This document shows positions 25,071 to 34,906 of a stretch of DNA of 59,169 bases, piece by piece (within the stretch, counting starts at the first letter, position 1; each line of letters begins with the position of its first letter). The stretch spans positions 1-59,169 of the forward strand of contig JAAVCP010000004.1 of assembly GCA_014802265.1 (NCBI GenBank), in the 5' to 3' direction. The position numbers and the translations under genes were made by a program. Source of the stretch: Bacteroides sp. (GTDB lineage: Bacteria; Bacteroidota; Bacteroidia; Bacteroidales; Muribaculaceae). Under the pieces are notes generated by a model. It ran no database searches. It saw nothing but the letters and a program-made list of their open reading frames with translations, and was not told where the DNA came from.

Positions 25071-27500
25071 TTAGAGGTCGAAACGATTGTCGGCGAGTTC
25101 GGGAAGAATAGAAAATTCAAGAACGTCTTCCACTGTGACGACATAGTGAAATTTCAATCCCTTCAAATATCGAGCATTTATTTCCTCAATGTCCTTGCGG
25201 TTGTCTTCCGAAAGGATAATGTCAGTTATTCCGGCACGCTTTGCGGCGAGAATCTTCTCTTTGATTCCCCCCACAGGTAGCACTTTCCCACGAAGGGTTA
25301 TTTCTCCGGTCATAGCCAGATGGTCTCTCACCTTTCTTCCCGTGAAGGCAGAGGCAAGAGAGGTCACCATAGTAACGCCTGCCGAGGGTCCATCTTTCGG
25401 AATGGCACCTTCCGGCACATGGATATGCACGTTATATTTAGAAAACAATTCGGAATTAATCCCCAATTTATTTGCATGTGATTTCAAATACTGAAGAGCA
25501 ATAGTTGCCGACTCTTTCATCACATCTCCGAGATTACCTGTGAGAGTCAGCCTTTCCCCCTTCCCAGGAGATAAAGAAGTCTCAATAAATAGAATTTCAC
25601 CACCTACCTGAGTCCATGCCAAACCTGTGACTACACCCGCAAAGTTATTATTCTCATAAAAATCCGGGTTGACTTCCTCCTTGCCAAGAAATTCCTTTAC
25701 TTTTTCCAAAGTGATTACTTTTGGATACTCTTCCTCGGAGGCTTTAAGTCTTGCCACTTTCCTGAGCACCTTGGCAATCTTCTTCTCAAGTTGCCTTACA
25801 CCGGATTCCCGGGTATATCTCTCGACCATATATGTGAGGGCGTTCTTGTCAAAAGTAATTTCATCTTTTGGGAAACCATGCTCAGCAAGACTCTTCGGCA
25901 CGAGATGTCGACGGGCAATCTCCACTTTCTCTTCCGGAATATATCCGCCGATTTCAATCACTTCCATACGGTCGAGTAAGGGACGTGAAATTTCAGAAAG
26001 ACTGTTGGCTGTGGCTATGAAGAGAATCTTGGATAGGTCATAGTCAAAGTCAATATAATTGTCATGAAACTTATCATTCTGCTCAGGATCAAGAACTTCA
26101 AGAAGGGCTGTAGAAGGATCACCCCTAAAGTCTTTTCCGATCTTGTCAATCTCATCCAGCACAAACACCGGATTTCCGCTGCCGGCTTTTGTAAGTGCAG
26201 AGATTATCCTTCCGGGCATAGCACCGAGATAGGTGCGTCTGTGTCCGCGAATCTCAGCCTCATCATGCACACCACCAAGCGACACACGCGCATATTCCCT
26301 GCCCAATGCGTCTGCTATTGACTTTCCAAGTGATGTCTTACCTACTCCGGGGGGACCATAAAGACAAATGATCGGAGCTTTCATATCGTTACGAAGCTTT
26401 ATGACAGCCATTTGCTCAATAATTCGCTCCTTTACTGTCTCAAGACCATAATGGTCGCGGTCAAGTATCTTCTCAACTTTTTTCAGAGAGAAATTATCGG
26501 GTGAATATTTTCCCCAGGGGAGATTAAGCAGGGTGTCAAGATAGGAATATTGAATTGCATATTCCGGATTCTGTGGATTGAAACGCTCCAGCTTTTTAAG
26601 CTCCTTGTCAAAATGAGCCTGTGCCTCTTTGCTCCAGGGCATTTTATTTGCTTTTTCCCTAAGTTCTGCCTCGTCGGAATCGGCAGAAGTGTCACCAAGT
26701 TCGTCTTGAATTGTGCGAAGTTGCTGTTGGAGAAAATGCTCTTTTTGCTGTCTTCCTAAATCACGATGGGTCTTTTCATGAATGCTTGCCCTTATCTGCA
26801 ACTTCTGCATTCCCAGGTCAAGCTGCCGAAGAAGTTCTAAAAGGTACTCCTTTGCTGAAATTGGCAGTAACACTGAAGCGCGTTCTTCCACAGATAGGGG
26901 GGAGTTGCTGACATAGAAATTGAGCTTCCTGAAAAGATCTTCCTCCAAATCCTGTGCTGAGATTGTAAGCTGCTGCTTCTCATGGTCAGGAAGATAATTG
27001 AGCATGGCGTTATAAATTTCCTCAATCTTTTCAAGCACACATTTATCTTCATAATCGAGATTTGAGAAATCAGGAAGAGGAAGCGTCTCAATTGAGACAG
27101 TGAGCAGTGGAGTCTTTTTTACAATCTTTTTCAGTTTTGCGCGTGGTCCGCAAAGTAGGAAGGCTAAGGGTGGGGTGCCCGGCATCTTTATTATCTTGAT
27201 TACCTTACATACCACACCGACGGCATAAAAATCTTTCACCTTCGATGGCGATTCCACATTTTCCTTAACGGGCACGGCAAGCACACAACTCTTTGCATTG
27301 TATATTTCTTCTGCAATTTGTGCCGTTTTCTCATTTTCCAGCTTTATAGGCTGTGGGAGACGTGGGAAAACCACCGTGTCAAACAAAGGAAGAATGGGAA
27401 TTGCATTCTCATTAAATTCAAAGTTTGCAGCTTCTTCCCCCGAGGGAATTTCTGCTATGAATGAGCCGCTGAGGTCAAAATCGGCGGTTTCTTGGTCCAT
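25071..27500 (-). CDS. lon: ATP-dependent protease La (Lon)
   Basis: Lon has its full layout here: an N-terminal substrate-binding domain ([14 protein letters not shown] onward), a coiled middle, and an AAA+ domain with [15 protein letters not shown] and [11 protein letters not shown]. The protease domain has the catalytic serine in [10 protein letters not shown] and lysine in [14 protein letters not shown]. It degrades damaged and regulatory proteins. I start it at the ATG at 27500 (809 residues), about 25 nt after the predicted transcription start. An ATG at 27524 would add 8 residues but would coincide with the transcription start. Confidence 0.95.
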   Translation of the reverse strand: MDQETADFDLSGSFIAEIPSGEEAANFEFNENAIPILPLFDTVVFPRLPQPIKLENEKTAQIAEEIYNAKSCVLAVPVKENVESPSKVKDFYAVGVVCKVIKIIKMPGTPPLAFLLCGPRAKLKKIVKKTPLLTVSIETLPLPDFSNLDYEDKCVLEKIEEIYNAMLNYLPDHEKQQLTISAQDLEEDLFRKLNFYVSNSPLSVEERASVLLPISAKEYLLELLRQLDLGMQKLQIRASIHEKTHRDLGRQQKEHFLQQQLRTIQDELGDTSADSDEAELREKANKMPWSKEAQAHFDKELKKLERFNPQNPEYAIQYSYLDTLLNLPWGKYSPDNFSLKKVEKILDRDHYGLETVKERIIEQMAVIKLRNDMKAPIICLYGPPGVGKTSLGKSIADALGREYARVSLGGVHDEAEIRGHRRTYLGAMPGRIISALTKAGSGNPVFVLDEIDKIGKDFRGDPSTALLEVLDPEQNDKFHDNYIDFDYDLSKILFIATANSLSEISRPLLDRMEVIEIGGYIPEEKVEIARRHLVPKSLAEHGFPKDEITFDKNALTYMVERYTRESGVRQLEKKIAKVLRKVARLKASEEEYPKVITLEKVKEFLGKEEVNPDFYENNNFAGVVTGLAWTQVGGEILFIETSLSPGKGERLTLTGNLGDVMKESATIALQYLKSHANKLGINSELFSKYNVHIHVPEGAIPKDGPSAGVTMVTSLASAFTGRKVRDHLAMTGEITLRGKVLPVGGIKEKILAAKRAGITDIILSEDNRKDIEEINARYLKGLKFHYVVTVEDVLEFSILPELADNRFDL

Positions 27501-27528
27501 AAGTCTATGTTTCTTAGTTAACATGATG

Positions 27529-27556
27529 CAAAGTTAATGAATTCTGATTAATTTTG
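27529..27556. promoter_or_regulatory. divergent overlapping promoters, lon and trmN6
   Basis: The minus strand reads TAACTTTG (27529-27536, towards lon) and the plus strand TAATTTTG (27549-27556, towards trmN6). The two -7 boxes are 12 bp apart. The plus box ends 4 bp before the trmN6 ATG, which leaves almost no leader. The two polymerases could not bind at once, so mutual exclusion is likely. Confidence 0.6.
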
Positions 27557-27560
27557 CACT

Positions 27561-28274
27561 ATGAATGATGGTTTGTTTCATTTCAAACAGTTTTCGGTGG
27601 CTCATTCCCGCAGCTCTATGAAAGTGGGAGTTGACGCGGTGCTTATCGGCTCATGGGCTGACTGCCAAGGCATGTCGATTCTTGATGTGGGCACCGGGTG
27701 TGGTGTGATTGCATTGATGATGGCACAAAGAAACGATAGTGCCGATGTGTTAGCTATTGATGTTGACGCAGCTTCAATAGAGGAAGCAAGTGACAATTTC
27801 CGGAGCTCCGGGTGGACTGACCGGCTGGAGGCTTCTCTAATAGCGTTTGCCGATGTGAAGCACCTTGGCAGACACTTTGACAGGATAATTAGTAATCCTC
27901 CGTATTTCGATTCCGGCGTTACTGATTTCTCCACGCCGCGCAATGTGGCACGTCATCAGGGTGATTTGTCACCATCAGTGCTGATAGCAGATTCGCCTTC
28001 CTTGCTTACTGCTATGGGAAAACTTGCCTTGATTGTTCCGGCACAATTTTTTAATGCGCTTATAAATACAGCTGAGAGATCGCATCTCCGGTTATCGAGG
28101 GCTTGTTTTATAAAGGGTACGCAGAAAAAAGAGGCAAAAAGGGTTATGATGGAGTTTGTTCGTGATATTTTTCCCGGTGAGCCTTGCATAGAGACTCTGA
28201 CTATGTATGATGGTAAGGGGAATTTAACAGAAGAGTATGTGGCGTTGGGAAAAGATTTTTATTATAACTATTAA
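27561..28274 (+). CDS. trmN6: tRNA1(Val) (adenine(37)-N6)-methyltransferase
   Basis: The 237-residue Rossmann methyltransferase matches TrmN6/YfiC from its first residues (FHFKQFSVAHSRSSMKVGVDAVLIG). The SAM-binding motif is ILDVGTGCGVIAL and the catalytic motif ISNPPYF (NPPY, N6-adenine type). It methylates A37 of tRNA-Val. The start at 27561 is fixed by the family N-terminus, yet it lies 4-5 nt after the -7 box, implying a leaderless or near-leaderless mRNA. It is divergent from lon. Confidence 0.92.
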   Translation: MNDGLFHFKQFSVAHSRSSMKVGVDAVLIGSWADCQGMSILDVGTGCGVIALMMAQRNDSADVLAIDVDAASIEEASDNFRSSGWTDRLEASLIAFADVKHLGRHFDRIISNPPYFDSGVTDFSTPRNVARHQGDLSPSVLIADSPSLLTAMGKLALIVPAQFFNALINTAERSHLRLSRACFIKGTQKKEAKRVMMEFVRDIFPGEPCIETLTMYDGKGNLTEEYVALGKDFYYNY

Positions 28275-28452
28275 TTTACCCGTGCTGCTAAAAACTCTGT
28301 TGGTGATAAACGAAAAATCATGCCACATTTAATATCTAAACGTATGTATCTAATTAAACTTTTGGCATATAAATATGTCAAATAGTAAACGTTAGGGAAT
28401 TTTAAGTTTCACACCGATTCTGCGGAACGGTTAAATCAAGAGGAATAAAATT

Positions 28453-29688
28453 ATGAGGTATCAGTTATTATTGGCTTCATTGCTATTGACAGGCGTTCCA
28501 TTAGCATATGGCGCCGGCTATGATGATGACGACATCTACTATAATCCTAAGAAGGCAAAGACATCAACCACAACAACTAAAAAGCAGTCTAACTATATTG
28601 CCAACATGGCAGATATGGACGTTGATGCCTATAACCGCCGTAGCGAGCAGTATTATGTCACTGCCGTAGACACAATAGGCAGCTATGTAGAAAATGGTGA
28701 AGATTTTGTCTATACTCAACAAATACAAAAATATTATAACCCCACAATAGTAGTAGACAATGCCGATGTGCTTGCTGATGTGCTTGCAAACGCCTACGGC
28801 AATGTGGAGATTGTGATAGATAACAGTGGATTACCTGTGTTCAGCCCTTATTATGGTTATAATTGGGGCTACCCATATTATGGTTGGGGTGCTTATTCTT
28901 CCTGGGGACTTAACATTGGTCCATGGGGTTGGAGTGTAGGGTTCTATGATCCGTGGTATGCATGGAACTGGGGTCCATCGTGGGGTTGGGGACCTTCCTG
29001 GGCATGGGGCCCCTCCTGGAGTTGGGGACCAGGCTGGGGGGCTTGGGGACCAGGTTGGGGTCCGGGTTGGGGTGGAGGTCATCCCGGTGGCAGACCTCCA
29101 ATGGCACAATGGCGTCCAAATGGTAACCGTCCGACAGGTCCGCGTCCGGGTTGGTCGACAAATACTCGTCCCGGTGGCAACTACAATATGGCAAGTCATC
29201 GTCCAAGCAACAACAGACCCGGTGTGTCAACACGTCCCGGCAATAATACTCCTTCCGGAAGCATGTCTCGCCCAGGTTCTCAGAATATGCGACCCTCAGG
29301 AGCCGGAGTTGTCAATAACAACGGTAGATGGGAATATAATACAACCGGAACCACAGGTCATCGCCAGGCAGGAACGGGAGTGGTCAATTCGGGTAACTCC
29401 AATCGTACCCCGGGCATGGTCAATAACCGTAACACGGGCACTTCAAATCGTGTCGGTGTGGGTAATGCCAACAATGCAGGTTCTTCTAACGGGAACACTG
29501 TGACCAATCGTAATACTAATAATAACCGCAATACCAACACTAACCGCAACACTAACTATAATAATAACCGCAATACCAACACCGGCAGTTTCAACACCGG
29601 CAGAAGTAATTCTTCTAACCGTGGGGGTGGTGTAAGCCGTGGCACTGGCGGCGGTTCTCGTGGCGGTGGTGGCGGCAGACATCGTTAA
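28453..29688 (+). CDS. secreted Trp/Gly/Asn-rich low-complexity protein
   Basis: The 411-residue protein has a signal peptide (cleavage near LAYG-AG, residue 20). A more ordinary N-terminal part (about 30-125) contains two short valine-rich strands. A Tyr/Trp/Gly/Pro segment follows (about 132-222, repeats of WGPSW/WGPGW), then Arg/Pro/Gly, then an Asn/Thr/Arg-rich tail (NRNTN repeats) ending in GGGSRGGGGGRHR. No enzyme domain was recognised. It lies 24 bp ahead of a FadL-like outer-membrane gene and is likely cotranscribed. An AGAGGA motif precedes the start. Confidence 0.8.
   Translation: MRYQLLLASLLLTGVPLAYGAGYDDDDIYYNPKKAKTSTTTTKKQSNYIANMADMDVDAYNRRSEQYYVTAVDTIGSYVENGEDFVYTQQIQKYYNPTIVVDNADVLADVLANAYGNVEIVIDNSGLPVFSPYYGYNWGYPYYGWGAYSSWGLNIGPWGWSVGFYDPWYAWNWGPSWGWGPSWAWGPSWSWGPGWGAWGPGWGPGWGGGHPGGRPPMAQWRPNGNRPTGPRPGWSTNTRPGGNYNMASHRPSNNRPGVSTRPGNNTPSGSMSRPGSQNMRPSGAGVVNNNGRWEYNTTGTTGHRQAGTGVVNSGNSNRTPGMVNNRNTGTSNRVGVGNANNAGSSNGNTVTNRNTNNNRNTNTNRNTNYNNNRNTNTGSFNTGRSNSSNRGGGVSRGTGGGSRGGGGGRHR
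28969..29079 (+). repeat. in-gene repeat coding for WGPxW units
   Basis: Degenerate tandem units of about 12-18 bp (TGGGGACC/TGGGGTCC themes) code for repeated Trp-Gly-Pro. This is a likely site of replication slippage and length variation. Confidence 0.7.
29505..29583 (+). repeat. in-gene repeat coding for NRNTN units
   Basis: Short units around AACCGCAATACCAAC repeat with changes and code for Asn-Arg-Asn-Thr. They lie near the 3' end of the low-complexity gene. Confidence 0.65.
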
Positions 29689-29712
29689 TATTAATTGTAA
29701 TAATAAAGCGCA

Positions 29713-31449
29713 ATGAATAAATCTTTATTAATTTGGTCATTACCATTTGCATTTTGCACAACGGCATTCGGACAGAGTGCCATTGACGGCTATCGCATTT
29801 CACAACCGGATATGAAAGGCACAGCCCGGTTTATGGGTATGGCAGGAGCTTTTGGTGCTCTTGGTGGTGATCTTTCCACACTTTCACAGAATCCTGCGGG
29901 TATCGGTGTCTACCGTAGCGGCGATTTGGGCTTTACTCTGAATCTCGATTGCCAAAGTTCTTCCTCAGAGGCTCAGGGAATGAAATATGACATGACACAG
30001 ACTAAGTTTTTACTTAACAACATAGGTGCCGTTGTCACTATGAGACTTCCGAGTGTCACATTCCCAAATTTGAATTTTGGCTTTACATATAATAAGGGAG
30101 CCTCATTCAACAGGCAATATGGTGGTAAAATTTCTCAGCTTTCAAATTCTATGAGTAATTATATTGCCGGAATTGCCAACGGAGATAATCTTACTGAAAA
30201 TGATTTGGTAACTACGGGCTCATACGATCCTTATAATCCTACCGACGGCGGTTATGTGGCACCCTGGATGGCGATATTAGGTTATGATGGTTACTTGATC
30301 ACCCCCTCAGGCACGGGTGAGGATACACGTTGGTTTGGGCAATGGGGCGACGGGACTTCGGGCAGCGGCAATTTCTATGTTAACGAGAAAGGCTCGATGG
30401 ATGAATATAATATTGCCTTGGGCGGAAATATAGCCGATGTGGTATATTGGGGCATGAACTTCGATATAGTCAACTTCAACTATGGGCTTTATTCTGTGTG
30501 GGGTGAAAATCTTTCCGATGCCTATGTGCCTGACAATACCAATACTATCGTCAGAGAATCATCAAATTGGAATCTGAATAACTTCTATAATATTACCGGT
30601 TCCGGCTTCAATTATCAGCTTGGATTGATTGCCAAGCCTATACAAGAGTTGCGTATCGGTTTTGCCGTGCATACCCCCACATGGTATAATCTTACTGAGT
30701 CATTTAACGCACGCCTGAATTATAATATAGGAGGAGAAAACGGTTCTACAAGCACTAATGGTGGCTATCTGGCATATAATGACATGTGTTTCCGCACACC
30801 GTGGAAATTCATTGCGAGTGCTGCAGGAGTGATTGGAGGACAGTTTATTATCTCTCTTGACTATGAGTGGACTCCATATAATAAGATGAAGTTCTCTGCC
30901 CCCGGAAGTTATGGTGGTGGTTGGAACGGTGGTTGGAACGGTGACGACTATTGGGGTGATGACTGGGATTATCCCTGGTATGCGCCCGCAAAAGCTCCCA
31001 CTGCCTCAACCCGTGCCTCATATATTGATCCGAATGATCCGTATTATGAGACAAATTCTGATATAAATACTTATTATCAAGCCACAAATACGATTCGTGT
31101 CGGTGCGGAATATAGGATTACTCCTGCCTTCAGCGTGCGTGCGGGATACAGTCACACGACATCTCCTGTGAAAACGGCTGCAAGAAATGATTCTGAGATC
31201 ATCTATACCTCGGGCACTCTCCCCAATTATAGATTTGATAAGAGCACTGACTATATTACATGTGGATTCGGTTATCGCTACAAGAAATTTTATGTGGACA
31301 TGGCATACGTATATAAAAATATATCCTCAGAATATCATGCGTATACGCCCGATCCAAATCGTGATATAAATCAGGCTATCCCTTCCCCGCAGTCGAAACT
31401 GTCGCTTTCCAACAGTCAGATCGTGCTTTCAGCCGGTTTCAGATTCTGA
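29713..31449 (+). CDS. FadL/OmpP1-like outer-membrane protein
   Basis: The 578-residue protein has a signal peptide (ends near AFG-QS, residue 21). It then has the OmpP1/FadL-type N-terminal segment with GTARFMGMAGAFGALGGDLSTLSQNPAGI, the hatch-like region of this family. The rest alternates polar and hydrophobic residues as expected for a 14-strand barrel and ends in LSAGFRF with a terminal aromatic. Relatives take up hydrophobic compounds; in Bacteroidetes they are often annotated as hemin receptors on weak grounds. A Gly/Trp-rich extracellular loop occurs near 395-415. Probably in an operon with the preceding low-complexity protein. Its 3' end overlaps the convergent gene by 11 bp. Confidence 0.88.
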   Translation: MNKSLLIWSLPFAFCTTAFGQSAIDGYRISQPDMKGTARFMGMAGAFGALGGDLSTLSQNPAGIGVYRSGDLGFTLNLDCQSSSSEAQGMKYDMTQTKFLLNNIGAVVTMRLPSVTFPNLNFGFTYNKGASFNRQYGGKISQLSNSMSNYIAGIANGDNLTENDLVTTGSYDPYNPTDGGYVAPWMAILGYDGYLITPSGTGEDTRWFGQWGDGTSGSGNFYVNEKGSMDEYNIALGGNIADVVYWGMNFDIVNFNYGLYSVWGENLSDAYVPDNTNTIVRESSNWNLNNFYNITGSGFNYQLGLIAKPIQELRIGFAVHTPTWYNLTESFNARLNYNIGGENGSTSTNGGYLAYNDMCFRTPWKFIASAAGVIGGQFIISLDYEWTPYNKMKFSAPGSYGGGWNGGWNGDDYWGDDWDYPWYAPAKAPTASTRASYIDPNDPYYETNSDINTYYQATNTIRVGAEYRITPAFSVRAGYSHTTSPVKTAARNDSEIIYTSGTLPNYRFDKSTDYITCGFGYRYKKFYVDMAYVYKNISSEYHAYTPDPNRDINQAIPSPQSKLSLSNSQIVLSAGFRF

Positions 31450-32641
31450 TTCTGGTAGCGGCTATCAATATGGGTGTCTTGCCGAGACGGGTGCCATATA
31501 TAAATTGGTCATTCCCTTCTTTTACTCCAAGATTTTTGCGCAGTTCTTCTGTCGATAGTGGGTAATTGCGTGTCACGACATTCGCCGGAGAACCTTTCAA
31601 GGTTTGCCGGCTTTTTTTATCAGGCAATGAGTCTATTCTCAGAATTCTGCCCGGGAATGATTCAAAGAGAATGTGAGACACAAAAAGATGAGATGACTGA
31701 CTTAATTTTTTTATGCCTGGAAAATGTGTGCATAATTCGCTCCAAGGATTGAGCTTCATGACTGCCGCCCCCGGCTCATAAAGGTATCTTCCGGGCAAGA
31801 CATCTTTTTTTTCTGAGTACTCCACGCCTCTGCCATCATGGGAAGGAGAAAATGAAAACTGATAATTTATTCTCCCGTCTGTTGACAAGTCGATTGCCTC
31901 GTAAGTTTGAACGGAAGCTCCATTTTCAGCTATAATCAGCACTTCCTTACATTCACCCCCTACACTTACGGCAGAAATCTTTCCGGTAGCCGGAATATCT
32001 TTCAGGGTTTGGGAAATATCTAAGAGGGGAGAGGCTTTTATAATAAGCGTAGTGCATTTTTTAATTGCGCTATCCATAATTCCGAGAATATCCGGTGTGC
32101 AGTCATGGAGATTATATAAGCGGCGGTTCTCCTTTGATCTTCTGGCAGGGTCAATGAATATCACGTCACATTTTTCTTTCATCTCCTTAATATATTTTAT
32201 GGAGTCAATGTTTACAACCGTCAGGTTATCTAATTTCAATACCCCGGCGTTATAACGCAGCACATCTGCCTTTAGTGGATCATATTCACATGCTGTCACG
32301 TTACACTTGTTTTCTGCAAATGCCATAGCATCAATTCCAAGTCCGGCAGTCATGTCAACTACTTTTGAGCCTGTCTTGACGAGCGAGGCATGGTAAGCTG
32401 CCACCCTCTCATGACTCGCCTGTTCATAAGCCAGTGAGGTGGGGAAAATAATGTTAGGATTACTGATCAAGTGTGGTAGCTTATGCTTCCCCTTTTGCCT
32501 GCATTCTATTTGAGTTATGGCAAACTCAACATTAAAATCGAAAGATTTGCCATGGTTTTTCAGAAGCAGATTCTTAGGGTCACCATAGATATTGGAAGAT
32601 ATAAAATCAAAAAAAGGAGTTGAAGGGGTTTGAAAATCCAT
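31439..32641 (-). CDS. PG_1098-type class I SAM methyltransferase with THUMP-like domain
   Basis: The 400-residue protein carries a Rossmann methyltransferase domain in the middle: VVDMTAGLGIDAMAFAE is the SAM-binding motif and DVIFIDPARRS the DPAR motif. The C-terminal part corresponds to the THUMP-like domain found in the PG_1098 group of Bacteroidetes, which suggests an RNA substrate. The exact target is not known. It has a strong promoter at 32662-32692 and a leader of about 17 nt. Its last codons overlap the end of the FadL-like gene on the other strand. Confidence 0.85.
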   Translation of the reverse strand: MDFQTPSTPFFDFISSNIYGDPKNLLLKNHGKSFDFNVEFAITQIECRQKGKHKLPHLISNPNIIFPTSLAYEQASHERVAAYHASLVKTGSKVVDMTAGLGIDAMAFAENKCNVTACEYDPLKADVLRYNAGVLKLDNLTVVNIDSIKYIKEMKEKCDVIFIDPARRSKENRRLYNLHDCTPDILGIMDSAIKKCTTLIIKASPLLDISQTLKDIPATGKISAVSVGGECKEVLIIAENGASVQTYEAIDLSTDGRINYQFSFSPSHDGRGVEYSEKKDVLPGRYLYEPGAAVMKLNPWSELCTHFPGIKKLSQSSHLFVSHILFESFPGRILRIDSLPDKKSRQTLKGSPANVVTRNYPLSTEELRKNLGVKEGNDQFIYGTRLGKTPILIAATRIRI

Positions 32642-32661
32642 ATTTTTATAATTTTATGCAA

Positions 32662-32692
32662 CAAAATTAGTCAAGAGTAATTATACGTCAAA
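32662..32692 (-). promoter_or_regulatory. promoter for the PG_1098-type gene
   Basis: On the minus strand TTTG (32689-32692), 19 bp, TAATTTTG (32662-32669), a full consensus match. Confidence 0.75.
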
Positions 32693-32702
32693 ATAAATTT
32701 GC

Positions 32703-32710
32703 TAATTTTG
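32703..32710 (+). promoter_or_regulatory. -7 box for the exonuclease gene
   Basis: TAATTTTG on the plus strand gives a leader of about 77 nt. It is divergent from the neighbouring promoter, whose -33 box lies only 10 bp away. Confidence 0.5.
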
Positions 32711-32791
32711 TAGTATAAATTGTAGAGACTTAAATTTAGCTGCCAATTTCTATGATTGGTTTAGCATTCCTTAAGCTACAAATCCACAGTT

Positions 32792-33286
32792 ATGTTAAAT
32801 TTTGCAGCAATAGATTTTGAAACAGCCAACAGCTATGCGAGCAGTGTATGTAGCGTTGGCGTGGTTATTGTTAAAGACGGTGAAATCAAAGAGAAAATTT
32901 ACCGTCTGATTCACCCTGTTCCTAATTATTATAGTCCGATCAATGTTAAGGTGCACGGTATCAAGAAAGAAGACACAGAATCTGCCGACACCTTCCCTGA
33001 GGTATGGGCGGAGATTGCTCCGAAAATTAAGGGATTACCATTGGTTGCTCATTTCAGCAGATTTGATGAAAATTGCCTCAAGGAAGCCTTCAATAGGTTT
33101 GAACTTGATTATCCCGGATATAAGTTTTACTGTACCTGCACAGCCTCAAGAAAATATTTTGGCAGCTGTCTTCCCAACCATCGTCTTCCTACAGTGGCAA
33201 GAATATGTGGGTTTGATCTCAAAAAACACCATAATGCGATTGCAGACGCTGAAGCATGTGCTATGATTGCTCTTAAAATCTTGTAA
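32792..33286 (+). CDS. DEDDh 3'-5' exonuclease (DnaQ-like)
   Basis: The 164-residue protein is a stand-alone DnaQ-fold exonuclease. The first acidic pair is in FAAIDFETANS (Asp8, Glu10), the next motif in LVAHFSRFDENCL, and the last in HHNAIADAEACA (His and Asp, DEDDh type). Relatives trim DNA or RNA 3' ends or act as proofreading-like nucleases. There is no polymerase or BRCT domain attached. Single gene, followed by the amidase 97 bp on. Confidence 0.9.
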   Translation: MLNFAAIDFETANSYASSVCSVGVVIVKDGEIKEKIYRLIHPVPNYYSPINVKVHGIKKEDTESADTFPEVWAEIAPKIKGLPLVAHFSRFDENCLKEAFNRFELDYPGYKFYCTCTASRKYFGSCLPNHRLPTVARICGFDLKKHHNAIADAEACAMIALKIL

Positions 33287-33354
33287 AATCATTCCAAATT
33301 ACCTCTTTTTTGGTTAATTTATTCTTTAACCTGCTTTATAGTATTTATTTTTTG

Positions 33355-33362
33355 TAATTTTG
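33355..33362 (+). promoter_or_regulatory. -7 box for amidase-MCE operon
   Basis: TAATTTTG, giving a leader of about 17 nt before the ATG at 33384. It rules out an in-frame TTG start at 33360, which would lie inside the box. Confidence 0.6.
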
Positions 33363-33383
33363 CAGAGAAATTTTCATATAATA

Positions 33384-34898
33384 ATGAAACAATCATTCCA
33401 TATATATATAATTGTAATATTATGTGCCTTTCTTTTTCCTATGTCGGCAAATACAAAAGAGAAAGAAAAGGAGAAAGGTTTCACCGTCGTGATCGATGCC
33501 GGTCATGGGGGTAAAGACTTCGGTGCCTGCGACAATGGTGCTAAGGAGAAAGAAATAAATCTTGGAGTGGCATTGCAGTTGGAAGCCCTACTTAAGAAAA
33601 AGATGAAGGAGATGAATGTGGTCATGACCCGCAACAGTGATAAGTATCTCACCTTGCAGGAACGTGCGGATATCGCAAACAAGGTTAAAGGCGATCTTTT
33701 CATCTCAATTCATACCAACTCAGTAGATAAAAGTAACAAAAACAGGAAGACTGTATCCGGAAGTTCAGTCTATGCACTTGGTTTGCATAAGGACGACAAC
33801 AATATGCAGGTGGCTCGCCGGGAAAATTCAGTAATTGAGCTTGAGAGCAATTTCGAACAGAAATATAGTGGTTTCGACCCCTCTAAAGATGAGTCGTATA
33901 TCATTTTTGAGATGGCACAGAAAAAGAATCTCAGCAAAAGCATTCGATTTGCTGAGAATGTGCAAAAAGAACTGGTAGGTATCGGCAGGGGTAACCGTGG
34001 TGTGCATCAAGCAGGTTTCTGGGTATTATGGGCTACCTCGATGCCTTCTGTTCTCATAGAGCTTGACTTTATCTGCAATCCGGGAGCTGCTCAATATATG
34101 ACATCAGATAAGGGTCAGAAGGCATTTGCTCAAGCCATATTCAATGCCATAGAGAAATATTACGACACTTGGAATAATACGAATACTACTAATAATACAA
34201 AGTCTAAGGGGAAGGGAATAGCATCTTCGGAAGCAGAAAAGGAGGACATCTCCTCTGACTTTATTTCAGCAGAGGCAGCCACGTCGTCACGCAAAAAAGA
34301 GAAAACTACATCTGCTCCGGTGCTTGCGAGTTCGGCACAGTCTGTCAGTAAAAAGAAGAATGTAGCCCCTGATCAGTCACACTCAAAGTATTCCACTGCC
34401 AAGCGTCGCCGTCGTTCTGAAGCTTCAAGGGCTATTTCTGAGAAAAAGACATTTGAGACAGTTGACATCCCCCTTCACTCCGATAATGAGCGCACCGGCA
34501 CATTGGTAGCACGAGAGGCAGAACAGAAGAGTGTGGCGGTTGCTGAGTCCGTTGAGGTTAAGAAATCTGATAAAAAGACCCAAAATAAGAAAAAAGAAGA
34601 TAAAAAGAAAGATAGCAAAAAAAGAGATACTAATTCTCACAATGCTAAGGTAGATAAATTTGTTACTGTATATAAAATCCAAGTGTTAGCATCGGCTGAT
34701 CTGCTCAAGCAGAACAACCCTCGTTTCTGCGGTCTTTCTCCACTTTCTACTTTTAGGGAGAATAATATGTATAAGTATTATTACGGCGAGAGCACTGATA
34801 AATCTGAAATCGATGAAATGTTGAAGGAGGTAAAAAAGAAAATTCCTGATGCTTTCATTGTCTCAAGTAAAAAAAGCGCAGGTTCAGCCAAAAAGTGA
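33384..34898 (+). CDS. N-acetylmuramoyl-L-alanine amidase with SPOR-like tail
   Basis: The 504-residue protein has a signal peptide or anchor (ends near MSANT) and an Amidase_3 domain: VVIDAGHGGKDFG (zinc His), KEKEINL (Glu), LFISIHTNS (His) and PSVLIELDFICN (catalytic Glu). A long Lys/Ser-rich linker follows (about 270-430). The last 75 residues (YKIQVLASADLLKQNNPRF onward) look like a SPOR-type peptidoglycan-binding fold. It cleaves the bond between MurNAc and L-alanine, usually at division. It is followed by an MCE gene with an 8-bp gap. Confidence 0.93.
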   Translation: MKQSFHIYIIVILCAFLFPMSANTKEKEKEKGFTVVIDAGHGGKDFGACDNGAKEKEINLGVALQLEALLKKKMKEMNVVMTRNSDKYLTLQERADIANKVKGDLFISIHTNSVDKSNKNRKTVSGSSVYALGLHKDDNNMQVARRENSVIELESNFEQKYSGFDPSKDESYIIFEMAQKKNLSKSIRFAENVQKELVGIGRGNRGVHQAGFWVLWATSMPSVLIELDFICNPGAAQYMTSDKGQKAFAQAIFNAIEKYYDTWNNTNTTNNTKSKGKGIASSEAEKEDISSDFISAEAATSSRKKEKTTSAPVLASSAQSVSKKKNVAPDQSHSKYSTAKRRRRSEASRAISEKKTFETVDIPLHSDNERTGTLVAREAEQKSVAVAESVEVKKSDKKTQNKKKEDKKKDSKKRDTNSHNAKVDKFVTVYKIQVLASADLLKQNNPRFCGLSPLSTFRENNMYKYYYGESTDKSEIDEMLKEVKKKIPDAFIVSSKKSAGSAKK

Positions 34899-34906
34899 TC
34901 TATGTT

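Noticed and set aside
28946..29503. 185-codon frame within the low-complexity gene
   Set aside because: It is a shifted reading of the WGPxW and NRNTN repeats. Repetitive GC-rich DNA stays open in several frames.
28960..29585. Possible CRISPR-like or minisatellite array
   Set aside because: Units are 12-18 bp, degenerate, without spacers, and keep codon phase. They are in-gene amino-acid repeats.
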